Shown here piece by piece: positions 53,498 through 61,013 of a DNA stretch of 64,000 bases (position 1 is its first letter; each line of letters opens with the position of its first letter). A program made the translations under genes and the position numbers. The notes beneath the pieces were generated by a model. It was not told the DNA's origin and did no database searches. It saw nothing but the letters and a program-made list of their open reading frames with translations. The stretch is from JAVVTR01 sp036653535. Lineage in GTDB: Bacteria; Bacteroidota; Bacteroidia; Bacteroidales; P3. The DNA lies in the NCBI GenBank assembly GCA_036653535.1, contig JAVVTR010000003.1, positions 67,194-131,193 on the forward strand, in the 5' to 3' direction.

Positions 53498-54040
53498 TTA
53501 CTCTCTTTCCACTTGGAAAAAACTTAACTCCAAAGGAGTTTTTCTTCCAAATATCTTAACCATTACTTTCAGCTTCTTCTTTTCTTCATTTATCTCTTCA
53601 ATGATCGCCGAAAAGTTGTTGAACGGACCATCAATAACCTTGACGGGTTCCCCAACTATAAAGACATCCATGATTTCCTCGGATTGCTCAGCCAATTCAT
53701 CCATTTTTCCAAGAATACGTTGTATTTCGGAAGGACGCATAGGGACTGCTTCTCCTTGGGAACCTAAAAAGCCTATCACATTCGGAACTCCTTTGATTAG
53801 ATGCTGAATTTCACCTACCAATAATGCTTCTACCAAAACGTAACCCGGCAAATAAGACCGTTCTAAACTTACTTTTTTACCGTTTCTGATAGTAAATACT
53901 TTTTCGGTAGGAATTAGTACTTGCGAAATGTAATCGCCCAAGTTTAATCTATTGATCTCATTCTCTAGATATTCCTTGACTTTTTTTTCTTTTCCGCTAA
54001 CGGAACGGATTACATACCAATTTTTTACTTGTTCGCTCAT
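53498..54040 (-). CDS. nusG: Transcription termination/antitermination factor NusG
   Basis: 180 residues. The NGN domain contains 'NWYVIRSVSGKEKKVKEYL' and 'SLERSYLPGYVLVEA', and a KOW domain follows ('GEPVKVIDGPFNNFSAIIEE'). It binds RNA polymerase and links it to Rho and the ribosome. It sits 114 bases after secE and starts the ribosomal protein run. Bacteroidetes also have NusG-like paralogues for capsule loci (UpxY), but the location here identifies the housekeeping copy. Confidence 0.98.
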   Translation of the reverse strand: MSEQVKNWYVIRSVSGKEKKVKEYLENEINRLNLGDYISQVLIPTEKVFTIRNGKKVSLERSYLPGYVLVEALLVGEIQHLIKGVPNVIGFLGSQGEAVPMRPSEIQRILGKMDELAEQSEEIMDVFIVGEPVKVIDGPFNNFSAIIEEINEEKKKLKVMVKIFGRKTPLELSFFQVERE

Positions 54041-54154
54041 ACTTCAAGAATGCTGAAATTAAATATAATATAGATTTCGATTCGATACTCGGTTCGGCAA
54101 ACATCGGAAGCTATGTTTGGAAAGCCCGAAACAATTAAAGAATCTATTCATTTT

Positions 54155-54373
54155 TTAGCTTAAAAGGTCGTAGATATACCCCAAAATACCTTTCCATACC
54201 ATATCGGGATGGGCACCCAAGGTAATATCCATTATGAATACCACTAAGGCTATTAGCAGAGACGCTATAAATACAACGACTGCGCTATTTTGGAGTTCTG
54301 CATACGTAGGCCACGAAACTTTATGCATCAGTTCATCGTAGCTTGATTTAACGTAATTTACTATCTTTGACAT
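54155..54373 (-). CDS. secE: Preprotein translocase subunit SecE
   Basis: 72 residues: an amphipathic cytoplasmic helix ('SSYDELMHKVSWPTYAELQ', with the conserved 'KVSWPT'), then one transmembrane helix ('SAVVVFIASLLIALVVFIMD'). It is the short, one-helix form, as in most bacteria apart from Gammaproteobacteria. It stabilises SecY in the translocon. It lies 22 bases after the tRNA-Trp gene and precedes nusG. The identification is secure. Confidence 0.97.
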   Translation of the reverse strand: MSKIVNYVKSSYDELMHKVSWPTYAELQNSAVVVFIASLLIALVVFIMDITLGAHPDMVWKGILGYIYDLLS

Positions 54374-54395
54374 CTTTTCGCATATTTGTTGTTAG

Positions 54396-54466
54396 CAGGA
54401 GCAGAGAGATTCGAACTCCCATCAACGGTTTTGGAGACCGCTATTCTACCCTTAAACTATGCTCCT
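54396..54466 (-). tRNA. tRNA-Trp(CCA)
   Basis: A cloverleaf with acceptor AGGAGCA/TGCTCCT and anticodon CCA in the loop CTCCAAA. T-loop GTTCGAATC is intact. CCA is not encoded at the 3' end. It lies between tuf and secE. Confidence 0.95.
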
Positions 54467-54479
54467 GTAAAAATCGAAA

Positions 54480-54511
54480 GAAAGGCATCAGTACTAAAAC
54501 TAATGCCTTTC
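54480..54511 (-). terminator. Hairpin downstream of tuf
   Basis: A 13-bp stem (54480-54492 with 54499-54511) with one G-U wobble on the minus strand, followed by TTTCGATTTTT. It probably gives partial termination between tuf and tRNA-Trp. Confidence 0.75.
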
Positions 54512-54534
54512 CTCGTTTTCTGTGTGTGTTTTAA

Positions 54535-55722
54535 TTAGTCTAAAATTTCGGTTACCTGACCAGCACCTACCGTTCTACCACCTTCACGGATAGCAAAACG
54601 TAAGTTCTTGCTCATTGCAATTTCTGCAAGTAACATTACTTCTATGGTCAAGTTATCTCCTGGCATTACCATTTCTACCCCTTGAGGAAGAGTGATTTCG
54701 CCAGTAACATCCGTAGTTCTAAAATAGAATTGAGGACGATATTTGTTGTGGAATGGAGTATGACGACCACCTTCTTCTTTTTTCAGAATATAAACTTCTG
54801 CTTTGAAGTGTTTATGAGGGGTTACAGAACCTGGTTTGGCAATTACCATACCACGACGAATCTGTTCTTTGTCAATACCACGTAATAATAAACCTACGTT
54901 ATCTCCTGCTTCTCCACGGTCTAAAATTTTACGGAACATTTCTACACCAGTTACCGTAGATTTTAATTTTTCTGCACCCATACCAATGATGTCTACAGGA
55001 TCTCCAGAATTGATAACTCCAGATTCTATACGACCGGTAGCAACGGTTCCACGACCGGTAATAGAAAATACGTCTTCAATAGGCATTAAAAAGTCTTTAT
55101 CAATGTCGCGCGGAGGAAGTGGAATCCAAGTATCTACCGCATCCATTAATTCCATAATTTTATCTACCCATTTAGGCTCATTATTCAATCCGCCTAAAGC
55201 AGAACCTTGAATAACAGGGGTCTTTTCTCCATCAAAACCATAGAAAGAAAGAAGATCTCTAACTTCCATTTCCACAAGTTCCAATAGTTCAGGATCGTCT
55301 ACTAAGTCTACTTTATTCATGAAAACAACAATACGAGGCACTCCTACCTGACGAGCCAACAAAATATGTTCACGAGTTTGAGGCATAGGACCATCCGTAG
55401 CAGCTACAACTAATATAGCACCATCCATCTGAGCAGCACCAGTAACCATGTTTTTAACATAGTCAGCGTGACCCGGACAGTCAACGTGCGCATAGTGTCT
55501 AGCTACCGTTTGGTATTCGATATGCGATGTATTAATGGTAATACCTCTTTCTTTTTCTTCAGGGGCGTTATCTATAGAGTCAAAGGACTTAACTTCAGAC
55601 AAGCCTTTACTGGCCAAAACGGTAGTAATTGCTGCCGTCAAGGTCGTTTTGCCGTGGTCTACGTGACCTATGGTTCCAATATTTACGTGGGGTTTGGAAC
55701 GCACAAAATTTTCTTTTGCCAT
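54535..55722 (-). CDS. tuf: Elongation factor Tu
   Basis: 395 residues, normal length. G1 'GHVDHGKTTLTAAIT' (19-33), G3 'DCPGHADYVKN' and G4 'NKVD' are all present, and the effector region 'GITINTSHIEY' is normal. The C-terminal domains 2 and 3 end 'GGRTVGAGQVTEILD'. It delivers aminoacyl-tRNA to the ribosome. It follows four tRNA genes, as in the E. coli tufB transcription unit, and has a hairpin terminator downstream. The identification is secure. Confidence 0.99.
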   Translation of the reverse strand: MAKENFVRSKPHVNIGTIGHVDHGKTTLTAAITTVLASKGLSEVKSFDSIDNAPEEKERGITINTSHIEYQTVARHYAHVDCPGHADYVKNMVTGAAQMDGAILVVAATDGPMPQTREHILLARQVGVPRIVVFMNKVDLVDDPELLELVEMEVRDLLSFYGFDGEKTPVIQGSALGGLNNEPKWVDKIMELMDAVDTWIPLPPRDIDKDFLMPIEDVFSITGRGTVATGRIESGVINSGDPVDIIGMGAEKLKSTVTGVEMFRKILDRGEAGDNVGLLLRGIDKEQIRRGMVIAKPGSVTPHKHFKAEVYILKKEEGGRHTPFHNKYRPQFYFRTTDVTGEITLPQGVEMVMPGDNLTIEVMLLAEIAMSKNLRFAIREGGRTVGAGQVTEILD

Positions 55723-55785
55723 ATTAAAAATGTTTAATTGATTTTAAAAACCTATCTATCTAAATAATCTCTTCCACATAATCCG

Positions 55786-55857
<72 letters not shown>

Positions 55858-55863
55858 GTTCAG

Positions 55864-55936
55864 AGCGGAAGACGGGGCTCGAACCCGCCACCTATAGCTT
55901 GGAAGGCTATCGCTCTACCAAATGAGCTACTTCCGC
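55864..55936 (-). tRNA. tRNA-Gly(TCC)
   Basis: Acceptor GCGGAAG pairs with CTTCCGC. Anticodon TCC lies in CCTTCCAAG. Position-conserved T-loop GTTCGAGCC. No encoded CCA. Confidence 0.96.
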
Positions 55937-55950
55937 ATCTTATTAACTCG

Positions 55951-56032
55951 TGGGGGGAGGAGGATTCGAACCTCCGAAGGCGAAGCCGACAGATTTACAG
56001 TCTGTTCCATTTGACCGCTCTGGTATCCCCCC
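55951..56032 (-). tRNA. tRNA-Tyr(GTA)
   Basis: Acceptor GGGGGGA pairs with TCCCCCC. Anticodon GTA is in CTGTAAA. A long variable arm (CGGCTTCGCCTTCG) confirms a class II tRNA. Confidence 0.96.
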
Positions 56033-56109
56033 TATTTTGTTATTTTATCTAAAAGAACTTTCTCTTTCACTAAATTAAAGCCTAATCGCCTTTATATCCG
56101 CTCTTACTG

Positions 56110-56183
56110 AGCCAATGAAGGGATTCGAACCCCCGACCGGCTGATTACAAATCAGCTGCTCTGGCCAACTGAGCTACATTGGC
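56110..56183 (-). tRNA. tRNA-Thr(TGT)
   Basis: Acceptor GCCAATG pairs with CATTGGC. Anticodon TGT lies in ATTTGTAAT. It is the first gene of the tRNA-tuf unit. Confidence 0.96.
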
Positions 56184-56209
56184 TTTAGCCTTTTCTCTCA
56201 AAAAGACTG

Positions 56210-56240
56210 CAAAATTAGCATATATTTTTTTAGTTACAAA
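56210..56240 (-). promoter_or_regulatory. Putative full promoter for the tRNA-tuf operon
   Basis: On the minus strand TTTG (56240-56237) is 19 bases from TAATTTTG (56217-56210), close to the tRNA-Thr 5' end at 56183. Box identity and spacing match the Bacteroidetes consensus. Confidence 0.65.
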
Positions 56241-56332
56241 ACTTTTTCTACTTTTTTTTATTTTATTCTTACTTTTTTTATTTCCATCCTTACTTTTTTA
56301 CTAATATTTTCCTCTAATTACTATCTTTTTCC

Positions 56333-56340
56333 TATATTTG
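56333..56340 (+). promoter_or_regulatory. Putative -7 element for the hppA leader
   Basis: TATATTTG fits TAnnTTTG. Transcription would begin near 56347, about 238 bases above the hppA ATG. Confidence 0.45.
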
Positions 56341-56346
56341 CGACTT

Positions 56347-56527
56347 GAGATCGTTCACCAAAGCTAATATACAAGGCTTTCTTTTGTTTTAAAATGAAGT
56401 TTATTTATTTGTAAATGAATATTTTTAAGATTAAAGCATATAGAAGTGATAGATATAAAATCCATCCTCAACTTGTAGTACTATAATTCCAGCGAGTTCT
56501 CCCACTCCACTTAATGGGATTTTTTTT
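56347..56527 (+). ncRNA. Candidate structured leader or small RNA upstream of hppA
   Basis: A roughly 180-base stretch lies between a -7 promoter element and a terminator-like hairpin (TCCCA at 56500-56504, TGGGA at 56515-56519, then T8). The 5' end GAGATCGTT (56347-56355) can pair with AGCGA...TCTC (56491-56501) with a 2-base bulge, closing the structure. No ORF fits. It could be an attenuated leader of hppA or an independent small RNA. I matched it to no known family. Confidence 0.35.
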
Positions 56528-56584
56528 GTAGACGGAAACGATTTTCAACTTGTAACTTTAAAACGTACTTAAATTATACGAAAG

Positions 56585-58999
56585 ATGAAGAAATTGATTT
56601 CGGTTGTAGGAACTACATTTTTGGGAATAGGTTCCGCCTTAGCAAGTGAAGCTGAATTAAAGGTTCCAGATTTGAGAGTGGCCCTCTTTCCCAGTTTAAA
56701 TTTAGACGGATGGCAAATGTTATTTTATGGAGGTTTAATTACTTTATGTATTATGCTCTTTGTATTTTATCAATATTCTCGCATTCGCAAATTTCCGGTA
56801 CATAAATCTATGGCAGACGTTTCCGCTATTATTTATGCGACTTGTAAAACTTATTTATTACAGCAGGGACGCTTCTTAATTATTCTATTCCTTATTGTGG
56901 GTTCGGCCATGTTTTATTATTTTGCAGGATTAGTACACATGGAAATACCTAAGGTTCTATTAGTTTTATTGTGGTCGGTATTAGGTATATTGGGATCCTA
57001 CGGCGTTGCTTGGTTTGGAATACGCATTAATACCATTGCCAACTGTAGAACCGCCTTTAGTGCTTTAAGAGCTAAGCCTTGGCAAGTAGTAAATATTCCA
57101 CTACAAGCAGGAATGAGTGTTGGATTATTTCTAATTACAGTAGAATTAATTATGATGCTCATCATTCTTCTTTTTATTCCTCGCGATTGTGCAGGAGCAT
57201 GTTTTGTGGGCTTTGCCATTGGAGAATCCTTAGGTGCAAGTGCCCTACGTATTGCCGGTGGTATCTTTACCAAAATTGCAGATATAGGAGCCGACCTAAT
57301 GAAAGTGGTGTTTAAAATTGGAGAAGATGACCCCAGGAACCCTGGAGTTATTGCAGATTGTACAGGAGATAACGCAGGAGATAGCGTTGGACCCACCGCT
57401 GACGGATTTGAAACTTACGGTGTAACGGGAGTAGCGTTAATATCTTTTATCTTATTGGCCATGGGTGTAGATTTTCAAGCGCACCTCATTGTTTGGATTT
57501 TCACCATGCGTATTGTAATGGTACTCACTTCTTTTGCCTCCTATTATATCAATAACTGGTGGTCGGCACACAAATACCAAAATAAAGATAAATTTAATTT
57601 TGAAACGCCTCTTACTTCTTTGGTTTGGATTACCTCTTTAATTTCTATTATTGTTTGCTATATCGTAAGTTATATCCTTTTATCAGGACTGCCTATTCCT
57701 GTAGAGGGACTATGGTGGAAATTGTCCAGTATTATTAGTTGCGGAACCCTTGCTAGCGCATTAATTCCCGAACTTACCAAAGCTTTTACGAGTTCCCGTT
57801 CTAGACATGTTCAAGAAGTGGTTACCGCCTCTCGCGAGGGTGGAGCATCCTTAAACATTCTTTCCGGCATGGTTGCAGGTAATTTTAGTGCCTTTTGGAA
57901 AGGAATAGTAATTGTAGGTTTAATGGCCATAGCCTTTTGGTTTAGCACCTTAGGATTAGATGGTCTTATCGTCAACGTGGATATTAAAAGTTATATTGCT
58001 GTCTTTGCTTTCGGTTTAGTCGCTTTTGGCTTTTTAGGCATGGGACCGGTTACTATTGCCGTGGACAGTTATGGCCCCGTTACCGATAATGCGCAATCGG
58101 TCTTTGAACTTTCTCGTATAGAACATATTGCGAATATATCGGAAGAAATTGAAAAAGATTTTGGATTTAAACCCGATTTTCAAAAAGGAAAATATTATTT
58201 AGAAGAAAATGATTCTGCAGGAAACACTTTTAAAGCTACTGCAAAACCGGTGTTAATAGGTACAGCCGTAGTGGGTTCCACCACTATGATTTTTGCTATT
58301 ATTCTATTCTTGAAAAGTGTAGGCCTGCTTAGTTTAGAACTCACCTCCGCTCCTGTCATCTTAGGAATTATTTGCGGAGGAGCTGTAATTTATTGGTTTT
58401 CAGGAGCATCAATTCAAGCAGTTACTACTGGAGCCTATCGTGCGGTGGAATTTATTAAGAAAAACCTAAACCTCTCCAAAGAAGTTGCAGACTTAGAGGA
58501 TTCCAAAAAAGTGGTAAAAATTTGCACTTTATATGCGCAACACGGAATGTGGAATATTTTTGCGGTGATATTTTGTCTAACCTTGGCCTTCTCCTTTTTC
58601 GACCCAAACTTTTTTGTTGCATACTTAATGGGAATTGCGTTTTTTGGTCTTTTTCAAGCTCTATATATGGCTAACGCAGGAGGTGCATGGGATAATGCCA
58701 AAAAAGTAGTAGAAGTGGATTTACAGGAAAGAAACACTCCTTTACACGATGCTTCTGTTGTGGGCGATACTGTTGGTGACCCATATAAAGACACCACTTC
58801 CGTGTCGTTAAACCCCATTATTAAATTTTCCACTCTTTTCGGTTTATTAGCAGCGGAAATTGCGGTTTCTATGAAAGTGGGTGACGGCTATGACTACACT
58901 CCCTTTATTGGTATCTTCTTCTTCATTATCGGCTTGATTTTTGTTTATCGTTCGTTTTATAGCATGCGTATCCCCAAAAAAACACCGGAAGAAAAATAA
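56585..58999 (+). CDS. hppA: Membrane-bound pyrophosphatase (Na+/H+-pumping type)
   Basis: 804 residues, with about 16 hydrophobic segments. The pyrophosphate-binding motifs are 'DIGADLMKVVFKIGEDDPRN' (about 232-251), 'GDNAGDSVGPTADGFETYG' (about 260-278) and the C-terminal 'ANAGGAWDNAKK' and 'VVGDTVGDPYKDTTSVSLN'. The protein pumps Na+ or H+ out of the cytoplasm using pyrophosphate. The K+-dependence site reads 'GNTFKATAK', with a lysine where K+-dependent enzymes often have alanine; I cannot say whether this holds in the Bacteroidetes clade, where a Na+/H+ type is known. It follows a long leader. Family identity is secure, ion specificity is not. Confidence 0.93.
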   Translation: MKKLISVVGTTFLGIGSALASEAELKVPDLRVALFPSLNLDGWQMLFYGGLITLCIMLFVFYQYSRIRKFPVHKSMADVSAIIYATCKTYLLQQGRFLIILFLIVGSAMFYYFAGLVHMEIPKVLLVLLWSVLGILGSYGVAWFGIRINTIANCRTAFSALRAKPWQVVNIPLQAGMSVGLFLITVELIMMLIILLFIPRDCAGACFVGFAIGESLGASALRIAGGIFTKIADIGADLMKVVFKIGEDDPRNPGVIADCTGDNAGDSVGPTADGFETYGVTGVALISFILLAMGVDFQAHLIVWIFTMRIVMVLTSFASYYINNWWSAHKYQNKDKFNFETPLTSLVWITSLISIIVCYIVSYILLSGLPIPVEGLWWKLSSIISCGTLASALIPELTKAFTSSRSRHVQEVVTASREGGASLNILSGMVAGNFSAFWKGIVIVGLMAIAFWFSTLGLDGLIVNVDIKSYIAVFAFGLVAFGFLGMGPVTIAVDSYGPVTDNAQSVFELSRIEHIANISEEIEKDFGFKPDFQKGKYYLEENDSAGNTFKATAKPVLIGTAVVGSTTMIFAIILFLKSVGLLSLELTSAPVILGIICGGAVIYWFSGASIQAVTTGAYRAVEFIKKNLNLSKEVADLEDSKKVVKICTLYAQHGMWNIFAVIFCLTLAFSFFDPNFFVAYLMGIAFFGLFQALYMANAGGAWDNAKKVVEVDLQERNTPLHDASVVGDTVGDPYKDTTSVSLNPIIKFSTLFGLLAAEIAVSMKVGDGYDYTPFIGIFFFIIGLIFVYRSFYSMRIPKKTPEEK

Positions 59000-59023
59000 A
59001 GTTTTTAAAAGGACCATTATGCT

Positions 59024-59075
59024 TTTGGGGTGTAAAAAAATAGTTTTATCTATAACTTTTATTTTGCACCCCAAA
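59024..59075 (+). terminator. Terminator-like hairpin after hppA
   Basis: A 14-bp stem (59024-59037 with 59062-59075, GGGGTG core) has one G-U wobble on the plus strand. The T tract after it is short, so it may be partial or processed. Confidence 0.55.
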
Positions 59076-59178
59076 CGATTTATAGAGAATACTGTTTCCT
59101 GTAGCTGGTTTTATAGCTGGTTTTTATAGAAAATAGTGTTCTTTAATTTATTTTTTTGCATACAATTTTTTTTTGACG

Positions 59179-59186
59179 TATCTTTG
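59179..59186 (+). promoter_or_regulatory. Putative -7 element for tRNA-Ser
   Basis: TATCTTTG ends four bases before the mature tRNA 5' end at 59191, so the transcript would have almost no 5' leader for RNase P to remove. Confidence 0.55.
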
Positions 59187-59190
59187 CCAC

Positions 59191-59275
59191 GGAAAGTTGG
59201 CAGAGTGGTCGATTGCGGCGGTCTTGAAAACCGTTGAAGTGAGAGCTTCCGGGGGTTCGAATCCCTCACTTTCCG
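59191..59275 (+). tRNA. tRNA-Ser(TGA)
   Basis: Acceptor GGAAAGT pairs with ACTTTCC; anticodon TGA in CTTGAAAAC; a long variable arm (class II) is present. Discriminator G is right for serine. It marks the boundary between core chromosome and the accessory island, and tRNA-Ser genes are common integration sites. Confidence 0.97.
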
Positions 59276-59312
59276 CTGAGCTTGATAGACAAAATCGAAC
59301 AAACAACAGTTA

Positions 59313-59348
59313 AAATCCTATAAACCAATGGTTTGTAGGATTTTTTTT
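59313..59348 (+). terminator. Terminator of tRNA-Ser
   Basis: A 14-bp stem (59313-59326 with 59330-59343), one G-U wobble, then a T run. Confidence 0.85.
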
Positions 59349-59503
59349 ATTTATATAAAGTCCACAAAAAGGGACACGATAAGGACAATAAAAGACATAG
59401 TTTTGTGCCTAGATTGTTCTTTCGAATCAATATAATTATTAACCCGTCAGCAAGGACTATCCAACCCTCCTAACACATTTTGAAATAAAAAATCTAACAA
59501 TAG

Positions 59504-59546
59504 AACTCCGCTTCGACACCTCGCAAGTTGTTTGAAGCGGAGTTTT
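59504..59546 (+). terminator. Orphan terminator in the island flank
   Basis: An 11-bp perfect stem (AACTCCGCTTC at 59504-59514 with 59534-59544) followed by TTTT. No gene precedes it within 150 bases. Confidence 0.75.
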
Positions 59547-59602
59547 AGTTAGTTACCTTTCGATAAAATTATTTTCGTCTATTATTATCCAGAAATATTT
59601 CC

Positions 59603-59610
59603 TATATTTG
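59603..59610 (+). promoter_or_regulatory. Putative -7 element for the island operon
   Basis: TATATTTG fits TAnnTTTG. It is only four bases before the first possible ATG (59615), which would make that start leaderless. Later ATGs at 59630 or 59645 would allow a short leader. Confidence 0.5.
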
Positions 59611-59614
59611 GAAC

Positions 59615-59827
59615 ATGATAGACGTTGATATGAAAAATAATCAGATGAATCGGATAAAAGAAGTGCTGAACGAAAAGGGCATCAAACAGACTTGGTTAGC
59701 AGAAAAACTCGGCAAGAGCTTCAAAATAGTAAACAACTACGCTTGCAACCGTAGCCAACCCTCTCTGCAAACGCTTCATAAGATAGCTACAATTTTGCAT
59801 GTCGAGGTGAAGGAATTGATAAAATGA
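59615..59827 (+). CDS. XRE-family helix-turn-helix regulator
   Basis: Up to 70 residues. The HTH core is 'KEVLNEKGIKQTWLAEKLGKS' with 'NYACNRSQPSLQTLHKIA', the form common in Bacteroidetes XRE regulators. Three in-frame ATGs exist (59615, 59630, 59645). The third directly precedes the fold, and only it or the second leaves room for a leader behind the TATATTTG box. It ends 25 bases before the nuclease gene. I infer it controls the operon, perhaps autogenously. The family call is firm; the start and the target are not. Confidence 0.88.
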   Translation: MIDVDMKNNQMNRIKEVLNEKGIKQTWLAEKLGKSFKIVNNYACNRSQPSLQTLHKIATILHVEVKELIK

Positions 59828-59852
59828 ATAACGAATAAGATAGAAATAAGAT

Positions 59853-61010
59853 ATGATAGCTCCTACTCAAATACGAAAGCCCGAAAATTGGCAAGATTTT
59901 GAAAAACTATGTAAAAAATTGTGGGGTGAAGTTTGGAATTGTTCTGACACTATTCAGCGTAATGGTAGATCTGGACAGAAGCAATGCGGTGTAGATGTGT
60001 ATGGATTACCTAAAGGTGAAGTTGCATATTATGGCATTCAGTGCAAAGGTAAAGACGATTACACTAATAGTCAACTCACAGAAAAAGAAATTGACGCAGA
60101 AATTGAAAAGGCATTAAACTTTAAACCAAAACTCAAACGGTTCTTATTTGCTACTACTGCCAATAAAGATGTTTCAATTGAAGAGTATATCCGAGAAAGA
60201 AATATTTTACATATTCAAAAAGGATTATTTGAGATATATCTATCATCTTGGGAAGATATAGTAGATATATTAGAAGCTCATCGCACAACATATAATTGGT
60301 ATCTTAATAATTGTCAGTATAAAGACGCTTCTGATATTGATGTATTCTTGGATTGGAAGAAAGAGATTACAATAGAACCTCAATATATAAAGAATATAAC
60401 ATCATATCAATTTAAGGAAAGAAACCAACTTTTTGGTTTGACTGCTCAGCAGCAAGCCACTCTTGAACTCATTTCTCGTGAACCATCTATCAATATAATG
60501 GATATAATGAATCCTAAATGTAATGTGGGTTATAGATGGTGTGATTTTAAAGTTAATATTAAAAATATCGGAAGTACAGTCATTGAAGATTATAGATTAA
60601 AATTGATATTTGATAGCGAAAGTATTGAAGACTTAAGCGATAAATTTTACTATGAAAATAGTTACTATCTTTCAGATGCGGCAAAGGCACAGATAAATGC
60701 TGAGAGGAAATCATCAAGAGAAGTTTTTGCAGGACGAGAATATCGAAATATGATTGAATATATACCCAAAGATACCACAATGGTTCAAAATGACCATAGA
60801 ACATTTAAAATAGGCATAAAACCTAAAGATGGAGTAACTGATATATGGGTACAGTGGCAATTTTTATCAAGAGATTATAGTAAACTTGGTGAATTGCAAA
60901 TAAAAGTGGTTCCAGTTTATGAAGAAAAACAGAAAACAATAACGGTATACGACTCTTCCGAGGTAAAAGACACAGAGGTGGCTATAGTCCCCAAAATCAT
61001 AAAAGAATAA
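59853..61010 (+). CDS. Mrr-like PD-(D/E)XK nuclease with a predicted C-terminal beta-sandwich
   Basis: 385 residues, no known family by my reading. Residues about 10-145 have the PD-(D/E)XK pattern of Mrr-like restriction nucleases: Glu17 in 'DFEKLC', Asp48 in 'CGVDVYG', and 'IQCK' (Gln63, Lys65), then 'FLFATTANKD'. A linker follows. Residues about 210-360 look like a beta-sandwich with alternating strands ('FKVNIKNIGSTVIEDYRLKLIF', then 'DIWVQWQFLSRDYSKLGEL'), as in ligand- or protein-binding modules. No transmembrane segments. It sits between the HTH gene (25 bases) and the DUF1016 gene (three bases). I infer a DNA-cleaving effector coupled to a sensing domain. Whether the nuclease is active is unknown. 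Confidence 0.75.
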   Translation: MIAPTQIRKPENWQDFEKLCKKLWGEVWNCSDTIQRNGRSGQKQCGVDVYGLPKGEVAYYGIQCKGKDDYTNSQLTEKEIDAEIEKALNFKPKLKRFLFATTANKDVSIEEYIRERNILHIQKGLFEIYLSSWEDIVDILEAHRTTYNWYLNNCQYKDASDIDVFLDWKKEITIEPQYIKNITSYQFKERNQLFGLTAQQQATLELISREPSINIMDIMNPKCNVGYRWCDFKVNIKNIGSTVIEDYRLKLIFDSESIEDLSDKFYYENSYYLSDAAKAQINAERKSSREVFAGREYRNMIEYIPKDTTMVQNDHRTFKIGIKPKDGVTDIWVQWQFLSRDYSKLGELQIKVVPVYEEKQKTITVYDSSEVKDTEVAIVPKIIKE

Positions 61011-61013
61011 GTT

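Larger units (their letters stand above)
59276..59614 (+). other. Non-coding junction between tRNA-Ser and the accessory operon
   Basis: It holds the tRNA terminator at 59313-59348, an unexplained terminator at 59504-59546, and a -7 promoter element at 59603-59610. I find no ORF. The unexplained terminator suggests that a gene once preceding it was lost. Confidence 0.6.

Noticed and set aside
59101..59128. Short tandem copy of TAGCTGGTTTTA after hppA
   Set aside because: It is small, AT-rich and without any further context, probably slippage.
59191..59275. A second attachment-site copy of the tRNA-Ser 3' end
   Set aside because: I searched by eye through 59276-64000 and found no matching segment of useful length.
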